From assembly GCA_043785105.1 (NCBI GenBank), contig JAYVXO010000007.1:1-26125 (forward strand): a stretch of DNA of 26,125 nucleotides. The letters are read 5' to 3'. Under the pieces are notes generated by a model. It was given only the letters and a program-made list of their open reading frames with translations, ran no database searches and was not told where the DNA came from. Below are positions 7,754 to 15,455 of this stretch, in pieces. The DNA comes from Fimbriiglobus sp043785105. Its GTDB lineage: Bacteria > Planctomycetota > Planctomycetia > Gemmatales > Gemmataceae. Within the stretch, counting starts at the first letter, position 1, and every line of letters starts with the position of its first letter. Both the position numbers and the translations under genes were made by a program.

Positions 7754-9250
7754 ATGCCAATCCCGTTGTTGCCGAACGATGCCTACGATGACGCACTTTT
7801 GGCACACGTCAAGCCGCCGGGTTGGGTGAACCCGACCCCGGCGGCGGTGTACAACCTCGTGGCGATTGGGGCGGGGGCAGCGGGGTTGGTGTCGGCAGGC
7901 GGGGCGGGTGGGTTGGGCGGGAAAGCCGCGATCATCGAACGGGATTTAATGGGCGGCGATTGCCTCAACGTCGGGTGCGTGCCGTCTAAAACATTGATCG
8001 CGGCGGCGAAGACCGTGGCCACCATTCGTCGCGCGGCGGAGTACGGAATCCGCGTGCCGAGTGGTGTGACTGTCGATTTCGCGGCGGTCATGGAACGAGT
8101 GCGCCGCGTGCGAGCAGATATTGCACCGCACGATTCCCCGGAACGATTTCGCCGCGAATACGGTGTCGATGTTTTTCTGGGTGAAGCGAGGTTCACCGGA
8201 CCGGACGAACTCGAAGTCGGTGGGCAAAAGTTGCGGTTCCGCAAAGCCGTTATCGCCACCGGGGGACGGGCCAGTTTGCCGGACATTCCGGGACTGCACG
8301 AAGCCGGGTGTTACACCAACGAAAACCTGTTCACGCTCACCACGCTACCGCGCCGACTTTGCATCATCGGCGGCGGCCCGATTGCGTGCGAACTCGGCCA
8401 AGCGTTCGCCCGGTTCGGTTCGCAAGTCACGATCGTGTCGCACAGTTCGCAACTCCTTCCGCGTGAAGAACCGGAGGCGACGCGGCTGCTAGAAATCGCC
8501 CTCCGATTTGACGGCGTGGACGTGCGGTTGAACACCAAAGTCGCACGGGTTGAACACAATACCGTCGAGTTGTCCCCCGGTGAACGACAGGATTTCGACG
8601 CCATTCTCGTCGCGGCCGGTCGGACACCAAACGTCGAACAACTGAACCTCGAATCCGCTGGTGTGGCCTACGATAACAAGCTTGGCGTGCTAGTCAGCGA
8701 CACGTTGCGAACGTCCAATGATCGCATTTATGCGGCGGGGGATGTCTGTTCGGTCGGGTGGAAGTTCACCCACGCCGCCGACGCGATGGCCCGGCTGGTG
8801 CTTCGCAACGCCCTGTTTCCCGGTCGCGGGAAAGTGTCTTCGCTCACGATCCCGTGGTGTACCTTCACCGACCCGGAAGTGGCGCGCGTTGGGCTTTCGG
8901 AACAGGAAGCCGCCGAACGCGGCGTACTAGTGACCGTCCATCGTTTCGACCTGGGTGAACTCGACCGCGCTCATACCGACGGGACTGGCGGCTTCATTCA
9001 AGTGCTGGTGCATAAAGGGACGGATCGCATCGCCGGTGCCACAATCGCGGGACCGCACGCCGGGGAATTGATCGGTACCTTGTCGCTAGCCATGACCAAC
9101 CGAATCGGCCTCAAAGGCATCGCCGCCACCGTCTTCCCGTACCCCACCCACACCGAAGCCCTCAAGCGCATCGCCGACCAATTCAACCGGACTCGCCTCA
9201 CGCCGTTCGTTGCGAACCTGTCCCGACTCTGGCTGAAATGGTCACGGTAA
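7754..9250 (+). CDS. MerA-like FAD-dependent disulfide oxidoreductase
   Basis: This 498-residue flavoprotein belongs to the class I pyridine nucleotide-disulfide oxidoreductases. The FAD-binding GAGAAG motif (about 38-43) is followed by the redox-active GGDCLNVGCVPSK with C70 and C75. The NAD(P)H-binding IIGGGPIACELGQAFARFG follows near 205, and the second FAD contact is IYAAGDVC. The dimerisation domain ends near FPYPTHTEALK (461-471). At the position of the catalytic His of lipoamide dehydrogenase there is Y463, as in mercuric reductase. The N-terminal HMA domain and the C-terminal vicinal cysteines of true MerA are absent, so Hg(II) reduction is doubtful. Such proteins are commonly misannotated as mercuric reductase. 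The actual substrate is unknown. The N-terminal 30 residues before the FAD motif are an extension. It lies between the esterase fusion and the MgtA-type ATPase, all on the plus strand. Confidence 0.9.
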   Translation: MPIPLLPNDAYDDALLAHVKPPGWVNPTPAAVYNLVAIGAGAAGLVSAGGAGGLGGKAAIIERDLMGGDCLNVGCVPSKTLIAAAKTVATIRRAAEYGIRVPSGVTVDFAAVMERVRRVRADIAPHDSPERFRREYGVDVFLGEARFTGPDELEVGGQKLRFRKAVIATGGRASLPDIPGLHEAGCYTNENLFTLTTLPRRLCIIGGGPIACELGQAFARFGSQVTIVSHSSQLLPREEPEATRLLEIALRFDGVDVRLNTKVARVEHNTVELSPGERQDFDAILVAAGRTPNVEQLNLESAGVAYDNKLGVLVSDTLRTSNDRIYAAGDVCSVGWKFTHAADAMARLVLRNALFPGRGKVSSLTIPWCTFTDPEVARVGLSEQEAAERGVLVTVHRFDLGELDRAHTDGTGGFIQVLVHKGTDRIAGATIAGPHAGELIGTLSLAMTNRIGLKGIAATVFPYPTHTEALKRIADQFNRTRLTPFVANLSRLWLKWSR

Positions 9251-9375
9251 CCGGGTGTTTATCACCGGGGCTTCACGGCACGGGCATAAAGAACTGGCAG
9301 CAAGGTGTTGGCCTTTTCGTCGCCGAGTTGCAGAGCGCCGTGATCGCTCACCGATTATTACCCCGAGGCGTTTGA

Positions 9376-11862
9376 ATGAACCCGATGTCAGCGCCGGACG
9401 GACTCACGACTGCCGAAGTCCAATCTCGGTTCAAGCAGTACGGGCCGAACGAGGTCGCTCCGAGCGCTGGCCCAGGTATCGTGAAACTATTCCTGGCCAC
9501 GTTCCTCAACCCCTTGACGATGATCCTGCTTGTGGCCGGGGGCATCGCGGCCGGCGTCGGGGATTACGCGACCACGACCGTCATCGTCGTCGTCGTTTCC
9601 GTCAGTTCGGCAATCCAGTTTGTTCAGACGCTGCGGTCCGATCAAGCGGTGCGTCGGCTTCAGGAACGGGTGGCGGTCACGGCTACCGTTCAGCGCGATG
9701 GCGCGTGGGTGGAGTTACCGCGACGCGACATCGTCCCCGGAGACTTGATCCGCCTCGGGGCTGGCGATTTTATCCCCGCCGATGCGCAGCTTATTACGGC
9801 GCGTGATCTCCACGTGTTGCAAGCCGCGCTGACGGGTGAATCCCTGCCCGTGGAGAAGGAGGCGGCGGATGCAACGGCCAAACCTGTTGGGTTGAATGCA
9901 TTAGACCGTAGCGACCTCGTGTTCTTCGGCACGTCCGTGGTGAGCGGAACGGCAACAGCTATCGTTTCCACAACGGGCCGGGCCACGGCGTTCGGAGACG
10001 TTGCGGCGCGGCTGGCGGCCAAGGCTCCTGCGACCGAGTTCGATCGCGGCACCCGCCGGTTCGGTCTTTTCATCACGCAAACCGTACTCGCGCTGGTTCT
10101 CTTCGTTTTCGTCGTGTCGTTCACACGGCAACTCCCGGCGATGGAGTCGCTCCTCTTCGCACTCGCTCTTGCTGTCGGACTGACCCCCGAACTGCTGCCG
10201 ATGATTGTGAGCGTGACCCTCGCCCGTGGGGCCGTCCGCATGGCTCACCGGGATGTCATCGTCAAGCACCTTGCCGCGATCCAAAACCTGGGCAGCATGG
10301 ATGTACTCTGCACCGACAAGACCGGCACTCTCACGCAAGGCGAGGTCAGCCTGGCCCGATGGGACGACGCGGCCGGCGTACCGTCGGGCCGGGTTCTGCT
10401 GTTCGCTCACCTTAACAGTCGGCACGAGACGGGGATTAAAAGCCCGCTCGACACGGCGATTCTTGCTCACCCGGCCCCAACCGAGGCCGACCAGTTTGTG
10501 AAACTGGACGAGGTACCGTTCGACTTCGAGCGGCGGCGATTGTCCGTCGTGTTGCGTGGACCGGCGGGGGCGAAAATGATTACCAAGGGGGCACCGGAAA
10601 GTGTGCTTGGTTGCTGCGAGAATTGGGAAGACGGCGCTAACACTCGCCCACTCGATACCGCGACCCGCGACCATATTGCCGAGTACGTCCGGGGTCGAAG
10701 TGCGGACGGGTATCGCCTGCTCGCCGTTGCGACACGGACCGTCGAACCGCGCGACCGCTATACCGCTGCGGACGAGACTGGCTTGACACTCACCGGCTTC
10801 CTCTCGTTCACCGATCCGATTCGGGAAGACGCCGCCGCCGCGATTCGGGAATTGGCGGCGGATGGTGTACGGCTGGTGATGATTAGCGGGGACAACGAAC
10901 ATGTCGTCAAACGGGTTGCGGAGCAAGTGGGGCTTGACGGGGCGCGAGTCGTCGTGGGTAGTGAACTCGATGGCATGACCGATTCGGCGCTGGGTGCAGT
11001 GGCGGAGCAAGTGGCCGTGTTCGCCCGGACATCGCCCGCCCAGAAGAATCGGATTTTGCTGGCGCTCAAAGCCCGTGGGCATGTCGTTGGCTTCCTGGGC
11101 GATGGCGTGAACGACGCCCCTTCGATCCATGCGGCGGACGTCGGCATCTCGGTCAGCACGGCCGTGGATGTGGCGAAAGCGTCGGCCGAGGTCATCTTAA
11201 TGAAGCCGGGCCTCCGGGTGATCCACGACGGCATCCTCGAAGGTCGCCGGGCCTATGCCAACGTAACGAAGTACCTACTGATGGGAACCAGCTCCAATTT
11301 CGGCAACATGCTCAGCATGGCCGCCGCGATCCTGTTCCTGCCATTCCTCCCGATGCTCCCGCTTCAGATTCTGTTGAACAACTTGCTCTACGACATCGCC
11401 CAACTTCCTATCCCGACCGACAACGTCGATCCGGAATTGATGCGGAAGCCACGGAAGTGGGACATCGCGGCGATCCGCAAGTTCATGCTCGTGATCGGGC
11501 CGGTCAGTTCCCTGTTCGATCTCGTCACGTTTGCCGGCCTGTTGGGGCTGTTCCACGCCTCCGCAACGGCCTTCCAAACCGGGTGGTTCGTCGAGTCGCT
11601 CCTGACGCAGACGCTCGTGCTGTTGGTGATCCGCACCGCCGGCAACCCGTTCCGGAGTCGTCCAAGCCCCTGGCTGCTGGGGACCGTGTTGGGTGTGTGC
11701 GGCATCGCGGTTGCGTTGCCACTCACGCCGTTCGCCGAGTCCCTCGGCTTTGTGCCACTACCTTGGACGTTCATCCCGTTCCTGGCTGTGGTCGCCGTGA
11801 CCTACTTGGGCGCGGTCGAACTGGTCAAGCGGCGATTCTTTCGCGCGATTGACGCCACGTGA
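9376..11862 (+). CDS. mgtA: Magnesium-translocating P-type ATPase (MgtA/MgtB type)
   Basis: This inner-membrane P-type ATPase of 828 residues is predicted to import Mg2+ at the cost of ATP. All core motifs are present: the actuator T153-G-E-S, the phosphorylation site in LCTDKTGTLTQG with D314, a KGAPE nucleotide-binding motif, and the hinge GDGVNDAPS at about 575-583. The stretch ALAVGLTPELLPMIV before the phosphorylation domain and the C-terminal block ILLNNLLYDIAQLPIP followed by TDNVDPE are diagnostic for MgtA/MgtB rather than Ca2+ or heavy-metal pumps. Transmembrane segments lie near residues 33-75, 228-290 and in the last 220 residues. It is somewhat shorter than enterobacterial MgtA (about 900), mostly at the N-terminus. 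GAGG lies upstream of the ATG. The 125-base leader is too short and unstructured for me to claim an Mg2+-sensing riboswitch. Confidence 0.94.
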   Translation: MNPMSAPDGLTTAEVQSRFKQYGPNEVAPSAGPGIVKLFLATFLNPLTMILLVAGGIAAGVGDYATTTVIVVVVSVSSAIQFVQTLRSDQAVRRLQERVAVTATVQRDGAWVELPRRDIVPGDLIRLGAGDFIPADAQLITARDLHVLQAALTGESLPVEKEAADATAKPVGLNALDRSDLVFFGTSVVSGTATAIVSTTGRATAFGDVAARLAAKAPATEFDRGTRRFGLFITQTVLALVLFVFVVSFTRQLPAMESLLFALALAVGLTPELLPMIVSVTLARGAVRMAHRDVIVKHLAAIQNLGSMDVLCTDKTGTLTQGEVSLARWDDAAGVPSGRVLLFAHLNSRHETGIKSPLDTAILAHPAPTEADQFVKLDEVPFDFERRRLSVVLRGPAGAKMITKGAPESVLGCCENWEDGANTRPLDTATRDHIAEYVRGRSADGYRLLAVATRTVEPRDRYTAADETGLTLTGFLSFTDPIREDAAAAIRELAADGVRLVMISGDNEHVVKRVAEQVGLDGARVVVGSELDGMTDSALGAVAEQVAVFARTSPAQKNRILLALKARGHVVGFLGDGVNDAPSIHAADVGISVSTAVDVAKASAEVILMKPGLRVIHDGILEGRRAYANVTKYLLMGTSSNFGNMLSMAAAILFLPFLPMLPLQILLNNLLYDIAQLPIPTDNVDPELMRKPRKWDIAAIRKFMLVIGPVSSLFDLVTFAGLLGLFHASATAFQTGWFVESLLTQTLVLLVIRTAGNPFRSRPSPWLLGTVLGVCGIAVALPLTPFAESLGFVPLPWTFIPFLAVVAVTYLGAVELVKRRFFRAIDAT

Positions 11863-11981
11863 TTGGTAAGCGTCCGATGAGAAAGCGTCTGGTGGCGGGT
11901 AGGAGATTGGACCTTTCTTCGTGGGGATGCTTGCGTCATGGCTGGAGCGGTTCGGGATGTGGCTAAGGTGCTTCTGTCATG

Positions 11982-12089
11982 CTTCGGTCGGCAGTGGAAG
12001 TCGCTAGCAAGGTCTTCAAGTCTTGGTTTCTCCTGCCGACCGAAGGGTTGCTATTCTCAAGCGGCACTCGCTCGAAAAAGTGCCGCTTG
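11982..12089. terminator. Hairpins between convergent mgtA and dismutase genes
   Basis: Two inverted repeats occupy this 244-bp convergent gap. The first has 13-bp perfect arms (CTTCGGTCGGCAG at 11982-11994, complement at 12033-12045). The second has 10-bp perfect arms (CAAGCGGCAC at 12058-12067, complement at 12080-12089) with a 12-base loop. The second sits 17 bases past the dismutase stop. Neither is followed by a clear T run, so a terminator role is inferred from position only. Sequence from 11863 to 11981 shows nothing recognisable. Confidence 0.45.
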
Positions 12090-12106
12090 AACTGCACGAT
12101 GTCCGA

Positions 12107-12820
12107 TCACATCGCCGCTTGGTAGCGGCGGTTGGCTTCGGCCCAATCGACGTGGCGCATAAACTTCTCGACGTAGTCCGCTTTCTTGTTCTGGTAGTCG
12201 ATGTAGTAAGCGTGTTCGTACACGTCGATCACCACCAGCGGCATCGCCAACCACAGCGGCCCCATTGCGTGTTCGTCGCTCACGACGTTGTACAGCCGGC
12301 CGTTGACCGGGTGCAGCACGAGCATGGCCCAGCCCGCCGCCGCCTTGGCGCTGGCGATGAAATCGGCACCCCACTTCTCCAGTGACCCGAACCGCTTCTC
12401 GATGGCCTTTCGCACGCCCTCGGCGGGTTCGGTGGCCTTCAACGCCAGCCCGTCGAAGTACATTTCGTGCAGGATGACGCTGTTGCCACGACTCGATTTT
12501 TGTCGCTGCATCGTTTCAAACGCGAGGGGGTCGATGGCCGTGCCCTTCAGAAAGCTCTCCTCGAACTTCGTGTCGATGGAAACGAACGTCTTGAGCGCCC
12601 CGCCGTAGTGAGCGGTGTGATGGGGTGCAATCTGTTGAGCGGTCAGGAACCCCGGAATTTCCTTGTGCTTCAACGGTTTCAAATTGCCGGTTGCCAGTCC
12701 GCTCTTGGCGAAATCGAGCTTTTCAGCTTCCGCCCCTTCGACCAGACCCGGCACGAGTAACGAACCTGCGGCGGCCCCGGACGAGGCGAAGAAGAAGTTG
12801 CGACGGGAAATGCTGCTCAT
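12107..12820 (-). CDS. Tat-exported Fe/Mn superoxide dismutase
   Basis: This 237-residue protein is an Fe/Mn-family superoxide dismutase carrying a twin-arginine signal (SSISRRNFFFASSGAAAGSL), so it should work outside the cytoplasm. Family motifs are PHHTAHYGGALKTFV (ligand His near 67-68), ILHEMYF (H118), and the signature VIDVYEHAYYID with D199 and H203 as the other two metal ligands. In the segment before the signature (SDEHAMGPLW) His184 appears where Mn enzymes carry the outer-sphere Gln, which bears on metal preference. I start at the ATG 12818-12820 because AGGAG lies nine bases upstream and the Tat motif then sits at the N-terminus; an upstream in-frame start would add 12 unneeded residues. 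The gene lies 140 bases downstream of the kelch gene on the same strand. Confidence 0.92.
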   Translation of the reverse strand: MSSISRRNFFFASSGAAAGSLLVPGLVEGAEAEKLDFAKSGLATGNLKPLKHKEIPGFLTAQQIAPHHTAHYGGALKTFVSIDTKFEESFLKGTAIDPLAFETMQRQKSSRGNSVILHEMYFDGLALKATEPAEGVRKAIEKRFGSLEKWGADFIASAKAAAGWAMLVLHPVNGRLYNVVSDEHAMGPLWLAMPLVVIDVYEHAYYIDYQNKKADYVEKFMRHVDWAEANRRYQAAM

Positions 12821-12960
12821 CGGTAAGAACTCCTGTTGGGTTGCGTCACGGCACAACAGCCACCCAACTTCGGGGCTTTGCCTACCGTGGCCAAACGACT
12901 TCAGCTTACTGCTAAACCGTCCTCCGAAAAATACATGTCACAGGGGATTTGCTATGAGGA

Positions 12961-14019
12961 TCACGGCTTCCAATCCTTCGGTAGACTTAGCGACCACACT
13001 TCGCTCGACAACGGTTGGGCGTGGCCACCGGCGATCCAGAGTTTGTCTTGGAAGACGAAGACCGAGTGTTCATGGCGTTCCTTCCAGCAGGTCTTGGTTT
13101 CCAGTTTCTGCCAGGTCTTGCCGTCCTGGGAATGCCAAACGTCGCCCCAGTTTTTTGAGGGGTTGTTGGACCAACCGCCCAGCACCCACATGCGACCCCG
13201 GTAGACAGCCGCCGAGAACCACAATCGCGGGGACCACGGTGCCGTCTCGGTCTCGCACGTCCATTGCACGCCATCTTTGGACGACCACACGTCGTTCTTC
13301 GCGTGGTAGCCCGGCACGTAATTGCCGCCGCCGAACACGTACACCCGGTCGTTGAGTACCACACTCTGGTGATAGGCACGCGGCGTCCAGCCCGCATTCG
13401 CGGTTTCCTGCTTCCAGTCACTGCCATCCTTCGAGGACCACACGTCGTTCTTTAAGCTTTTCTCAGTGCCGAAGTAGTAGTTCTCGGTGCCACCGAGCAA
13501 CCACATGCGATCCCGAAACTCCACGACCGTCCCGGCAATCCGTGGCGTCCACGCGGCGGCCTTGGTGACTTGTTTCCATTCGTTGCCATCTGTGGACGAC
13601 CAGACTTGGTTGCTCGCCGAATGCCCCGGCAACCGACCGTTGTGCCAGCCGCCCATTAGCCACATTTTGTCTTGAAAGGTGATGTTCATCGGCAAATCGC
13701 TGTGGAGCCACGGCGCTTCCTTGTTCACTAATTTCCACTCGCGTCCGTCCTTCGAGGACCAGACATCACGGGGCGGTGCCGAGTTGGAATCGAACCACCC
13801 GCCCATAATCCAGAGCCGATCCCGAAACACAAACTCCGCCTGGGAATCACGTGGCTGCCAGGGGGCTTTGCCTTCAAGAACCCAGTTCGGTGCGTCGCCG
13901 GTCGCCGGTTTGACTATTGGCTTGTCGGCAGCCAACAGCCCGACCAACGAAGTCAGCAAAAGGATGGCCAGGGTCACGAATTTCGTTACCACCACGTCCT
14001 TGCGGTTCTGTTTGTCCAT
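12961..14019 (-). CDS. Exported kelch-type beta-propeller protein
   Basis: This 352-residue protein has a signal sequence (about residues 13-31, FVTLAILLLTSLVGLLAA). Six repeats of about 50 residues follow, each containing a WxxR or similar segment, a DRxWxxGG blade strand and a DVWSSxDGxxWK turn, the last unit ending in EVWSLSL. This is the kelch/galactose-oxidase-like six-bladed propeller pattern. I see no catalytic domain, so it probably binds a partner or glycan; this is inference. AGGGGGA just upstream of the ATG at 14017-14019 supports the start. It may share a transcript with the dismutase downstream. The large palindromic element at 14063-14267 lies between it and the ABC ATPase gene. 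Confidence 0.88.
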   Translation of the reverse strand: MDKQNRKDVVVTKFVTLAILLLTSLVGLLAADKPIVKPATGDAPNWVLEGKAPWQPRDSQAEFVFRDRLWIMGGWFDSNSAPPRDVWSSKDGREWKLVNKEAPWLHSDLPMNITFQDKMWLMGGWHNGRLPGHSASNQVWSSTDGNEWKQVTKAAAWTPRIAGTVVEFRDRMWLLGGTENYYFGTEKSLKNDVWSSKDGSDWKQETANAGWTPRAYHQSVVLNDRVYVFGGGNYVPGYHAKNDVWSSKDGVQWTCETETAPWSPRLWFSAAVYRGRMWVLGGWSNNPSKNWGDVWHSQDGKTWQKLETKTCWKERHEHSVFVFQDKLWIAGGHAQPLSSEVWSLSLPKDWKP

Positions 14020-14062
14020 TCGGTCCCCCTCGCGCCGATCACTTCATCGAAGCAAAATGCTT

Positions 14063-14267
14063 AGAGCATTTTCAGTTTCATTGTTGCGTTCCGTTAGCCC
14101 GACGCGCCAGCGAGGGGTCTGCCGAAACGAACTCCACGCCGTACCAACTTTGTCACGCCGTACCAACTTTGTTCGGCGTGACGGACCGGGGCGGGACCGT
14201 CCCGACCGAACCCCTCGCTGGCGCGTCGGGCTAACAAGAACCGCCAGAATGAGATCGAAAATGCTCT
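14063..14267. repeat. Nested inverted-repeat element (GTTAGCCCGACGCGCC family, long copy)
   Basis: The inner arms are 26-bp perfect inverted repeats: 14093-14118 begins GTTAGCCCGACGCGCCAG, and 14210-14235 is its exact complement. Outside them, AGAGCATTTTC at 14063-14073 is mirrored by GAAAATGCTCT at 14257-14267, with partial matching in between, so the whole 205 bp is a palindrome within a palindrome. The interior carries two adjacent perfect copies of the 19-bp unit CACGCCGTACCAACTTTGT (14135-14153 and 14154-14172). The left edge overlaps a local palindrome (AAAATGC, TTAGA, GCATTTT). The same 26-bp arms recur at 24004-24063. Confidence 0.85.
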
Positions 14268-14280
14268 GGTTGGCGTTTGT

Positions 14281-15285
14281 TTACGTTTTGCCGCTGCCCC
14301 CGAGGAGGTAGCCCAGGATGGCGTGGGTGGAATCATCAAGGGGTTCGAGGCGGCGGATGTCGAGCATCCCTTCGACGATAACGCGGCCGAACGATTGGAA
14401 GAAGTGACGCGGGCGTTTGATCCGCACTAACACGGAACCATCGTGGTCGCCCGTTCCCAGGTCGCACCCGAGCACGTCCGGCATGGTGTCTTGAAGCAGT
14501 AGTTGGGCGAGTTTTCGCGGGTTATCGACTTCGATGCGGACACTGAGCGGGAAGTTCTCCATGCGGTCGCGGATTTCTTGCACGGTCCCGCGATCGGCGA
14601 TGCGGCCACGGGCCATGATGATGACTTCGTTGGTGAGTTTCTCCAACTCTTCGAGTTCGTGGCTAGAGATGAGCAGTGCCTTTCCTTGGGCGGCAAGGCT
14701 ACGGAACAGTTCAAGCAGTTCTTGCCGGCCCACCGGGTCCACGCCGGAAAGGGGTTCGTCGAGGATCAGCAATTTCGGGTCGTGCAACAGGGCCTGTGCT
14801 AGTTTGATCCGCTGCCGCATTCCTTTGGAATAACCTCGCAATTTGCGGTCGGCTCGATCGCTCATGCCCACCCGATCCAGTACCGCTTCAGTGCGCCGGT
14901 GCGATTCCGTCCGGGTGTAGCCACACAGTTTCGCCATCGTGAACACGAACTCGCGGCCGGTCATGTCTTCGTAAAACGCATCGTGGTCGGGACAATAGCC
15001 GACGAGTCGGCGGGCTTCCCAGTTCCACGCCTCAATGCCGCAAACTTTTACCGTGCCGATCGTCGGGCGGACTTGCCCCGTGGCTAGCTTAATCAGCGTC
15101 GATTTCCCGGCCCCGTTCGCGCCGACCAGCCCCGTAATCCCCGCCGAGAGCGGAAACCAAACTTGGTTCAACGCCAACACCGACCCGTACCATTTCGACA
15201 CGTCTTCAAAGCGCAACAACGTCGCAGACTTGGGCAGTTGGGCAACCGGCGGCGGTGTCGGGTTCGCGTCACGATTCAAGGTCAT
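14281..15285 (-). CDS. ABC transporter ATP-binding protein
   Basis: This 334-residue ATPase would power the ABC-2 type exporter whose permease is encoded just upstream. Walker A is G55-ANGAGKST, the signature is Y152-SKGMRQR (a divergent LSGGQ), Walker B is LLILDEP at 172-178, the D-loop is SGVDP, and the switch His is in LLISSHELEELE. About 90 residues beyond the ATPase core form a C-terminal extension. I start at the ATG 15283-15285, with GGAG five bases upstream. The open frame extends another 24 codons, but those codons (reading FRAFRVFRG) are a translation of the palindromic repeat and should not be treated as protein. The permease stop lies 170 bases upstream, and the palindrome at 15315-15447 fills that gap. 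The exported substrate is unknown. Confidence 0.92.
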   Translation of the reverse strand: MTLNRDANPTPPPVAQLPKSATLLRFEDVSKWYGSVLALNQVWFPLSAGITGLVGANGAGKSTLIKLATGQVRPTIGTVKVCGIEAWNWEARRLVGYCPDHDAFYEDMTGREFVFTMAKLCGYTRTESHRRTEAVLDRVGMSDRADRKLRGYSKGMRQRIKLAQALLHDPKLLILDEPLSGVDPVGRQELLELFRSLAAQGKALLISSHELEELEKLTNEVIIMARGRIADRGTVQEIRDRMENFPLSVRIEVDNPRKLAQLLLQDTMPDVLGCDLGTGDHDGSVLVRIKRPRHFFQSFGRVIVEGMLDIRRLEPLDDSTHAILGYLLGGSGKT

Positions 15286-15310
15286 GATCTCCACCACGAA
15301 TAACACGGAT
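15286..15310 (-). promoter_or_regulatory. Ribosome-binding site at the edge of a repeat; sets ATPase start
   Basis: Read on the minus strand, GTTATTCGTGGTGGAGATC leads directly into the ATG of the ABC ATPase gene. The GGTGGAG part is the likely Shine-Dalgarno sequence. Its upstream half (GTTATTCGTGGTG) is identical to the outer arm of the repeat at 24085-24114, so a dispersed repeat appears to have supplied part of the translation signal. Confidence 0.55.
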
Positions 15311-15314
15311 TTAT

Positions 15315-15447
15315 CACCACGGAATACGCGGAAGGCACGGAAAATGATTCGAGACAATTAGTTAGGAGCCGACAAACAATGTATCAACAGATAGAGATTG
15401 TTCTTGGTAGTCCTGATTCCTTCCGTGTTTTCCGCGTATTCCGTGGT
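15315..15447. repeat. Inverted repeat inside an operon (ACCACGGAATACGCGG type)
   Basis: Arms of 27 bp (15317-15343 and 15421-15447) pair at 25 of 27 positions. The left arm starts ACCACGGAATACGCGGAA, and the internal spacer is about 77 bases with no recognisable feature. The element lies between the ABC permease stop and the ATPase start, so it should be part of their transcript. The motif is built from short ACACGGAA-like units, the same architecture as the CACCACGAAT arms at 23955-24114. Confidence 0.8.
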
Positions 15448-15455
15448 TCCAATTG

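Noticed and set aside
9251..9375. Mg2+-sensing riboswitch (M-box) or leader peptide before mgtA
   Set aside because: The leader is only 125 bases, and I could not find the conserved M-box helices or a Pro-rich leader frame.
9901..11130. 409-codon minus-strand frame opposite mgtA
   Set aside because: It is a shadow of a strongly supported P-type ATPase; the composition is rich in Arg and His with no motif.
12961..14019. Galactose oxidase call for the kelch protein
   Set aside because: Only the propeller repeats are present; the copper ligands and the Tyr-Cys cofactor region of galactose oxidase are not visible.
15286..15357. 24-residue N-terminal extension of the ABC ATPase
   Set aside because: The codons derive from a dispersed repeat, and GGAG precedes the internal ATG at 15285.
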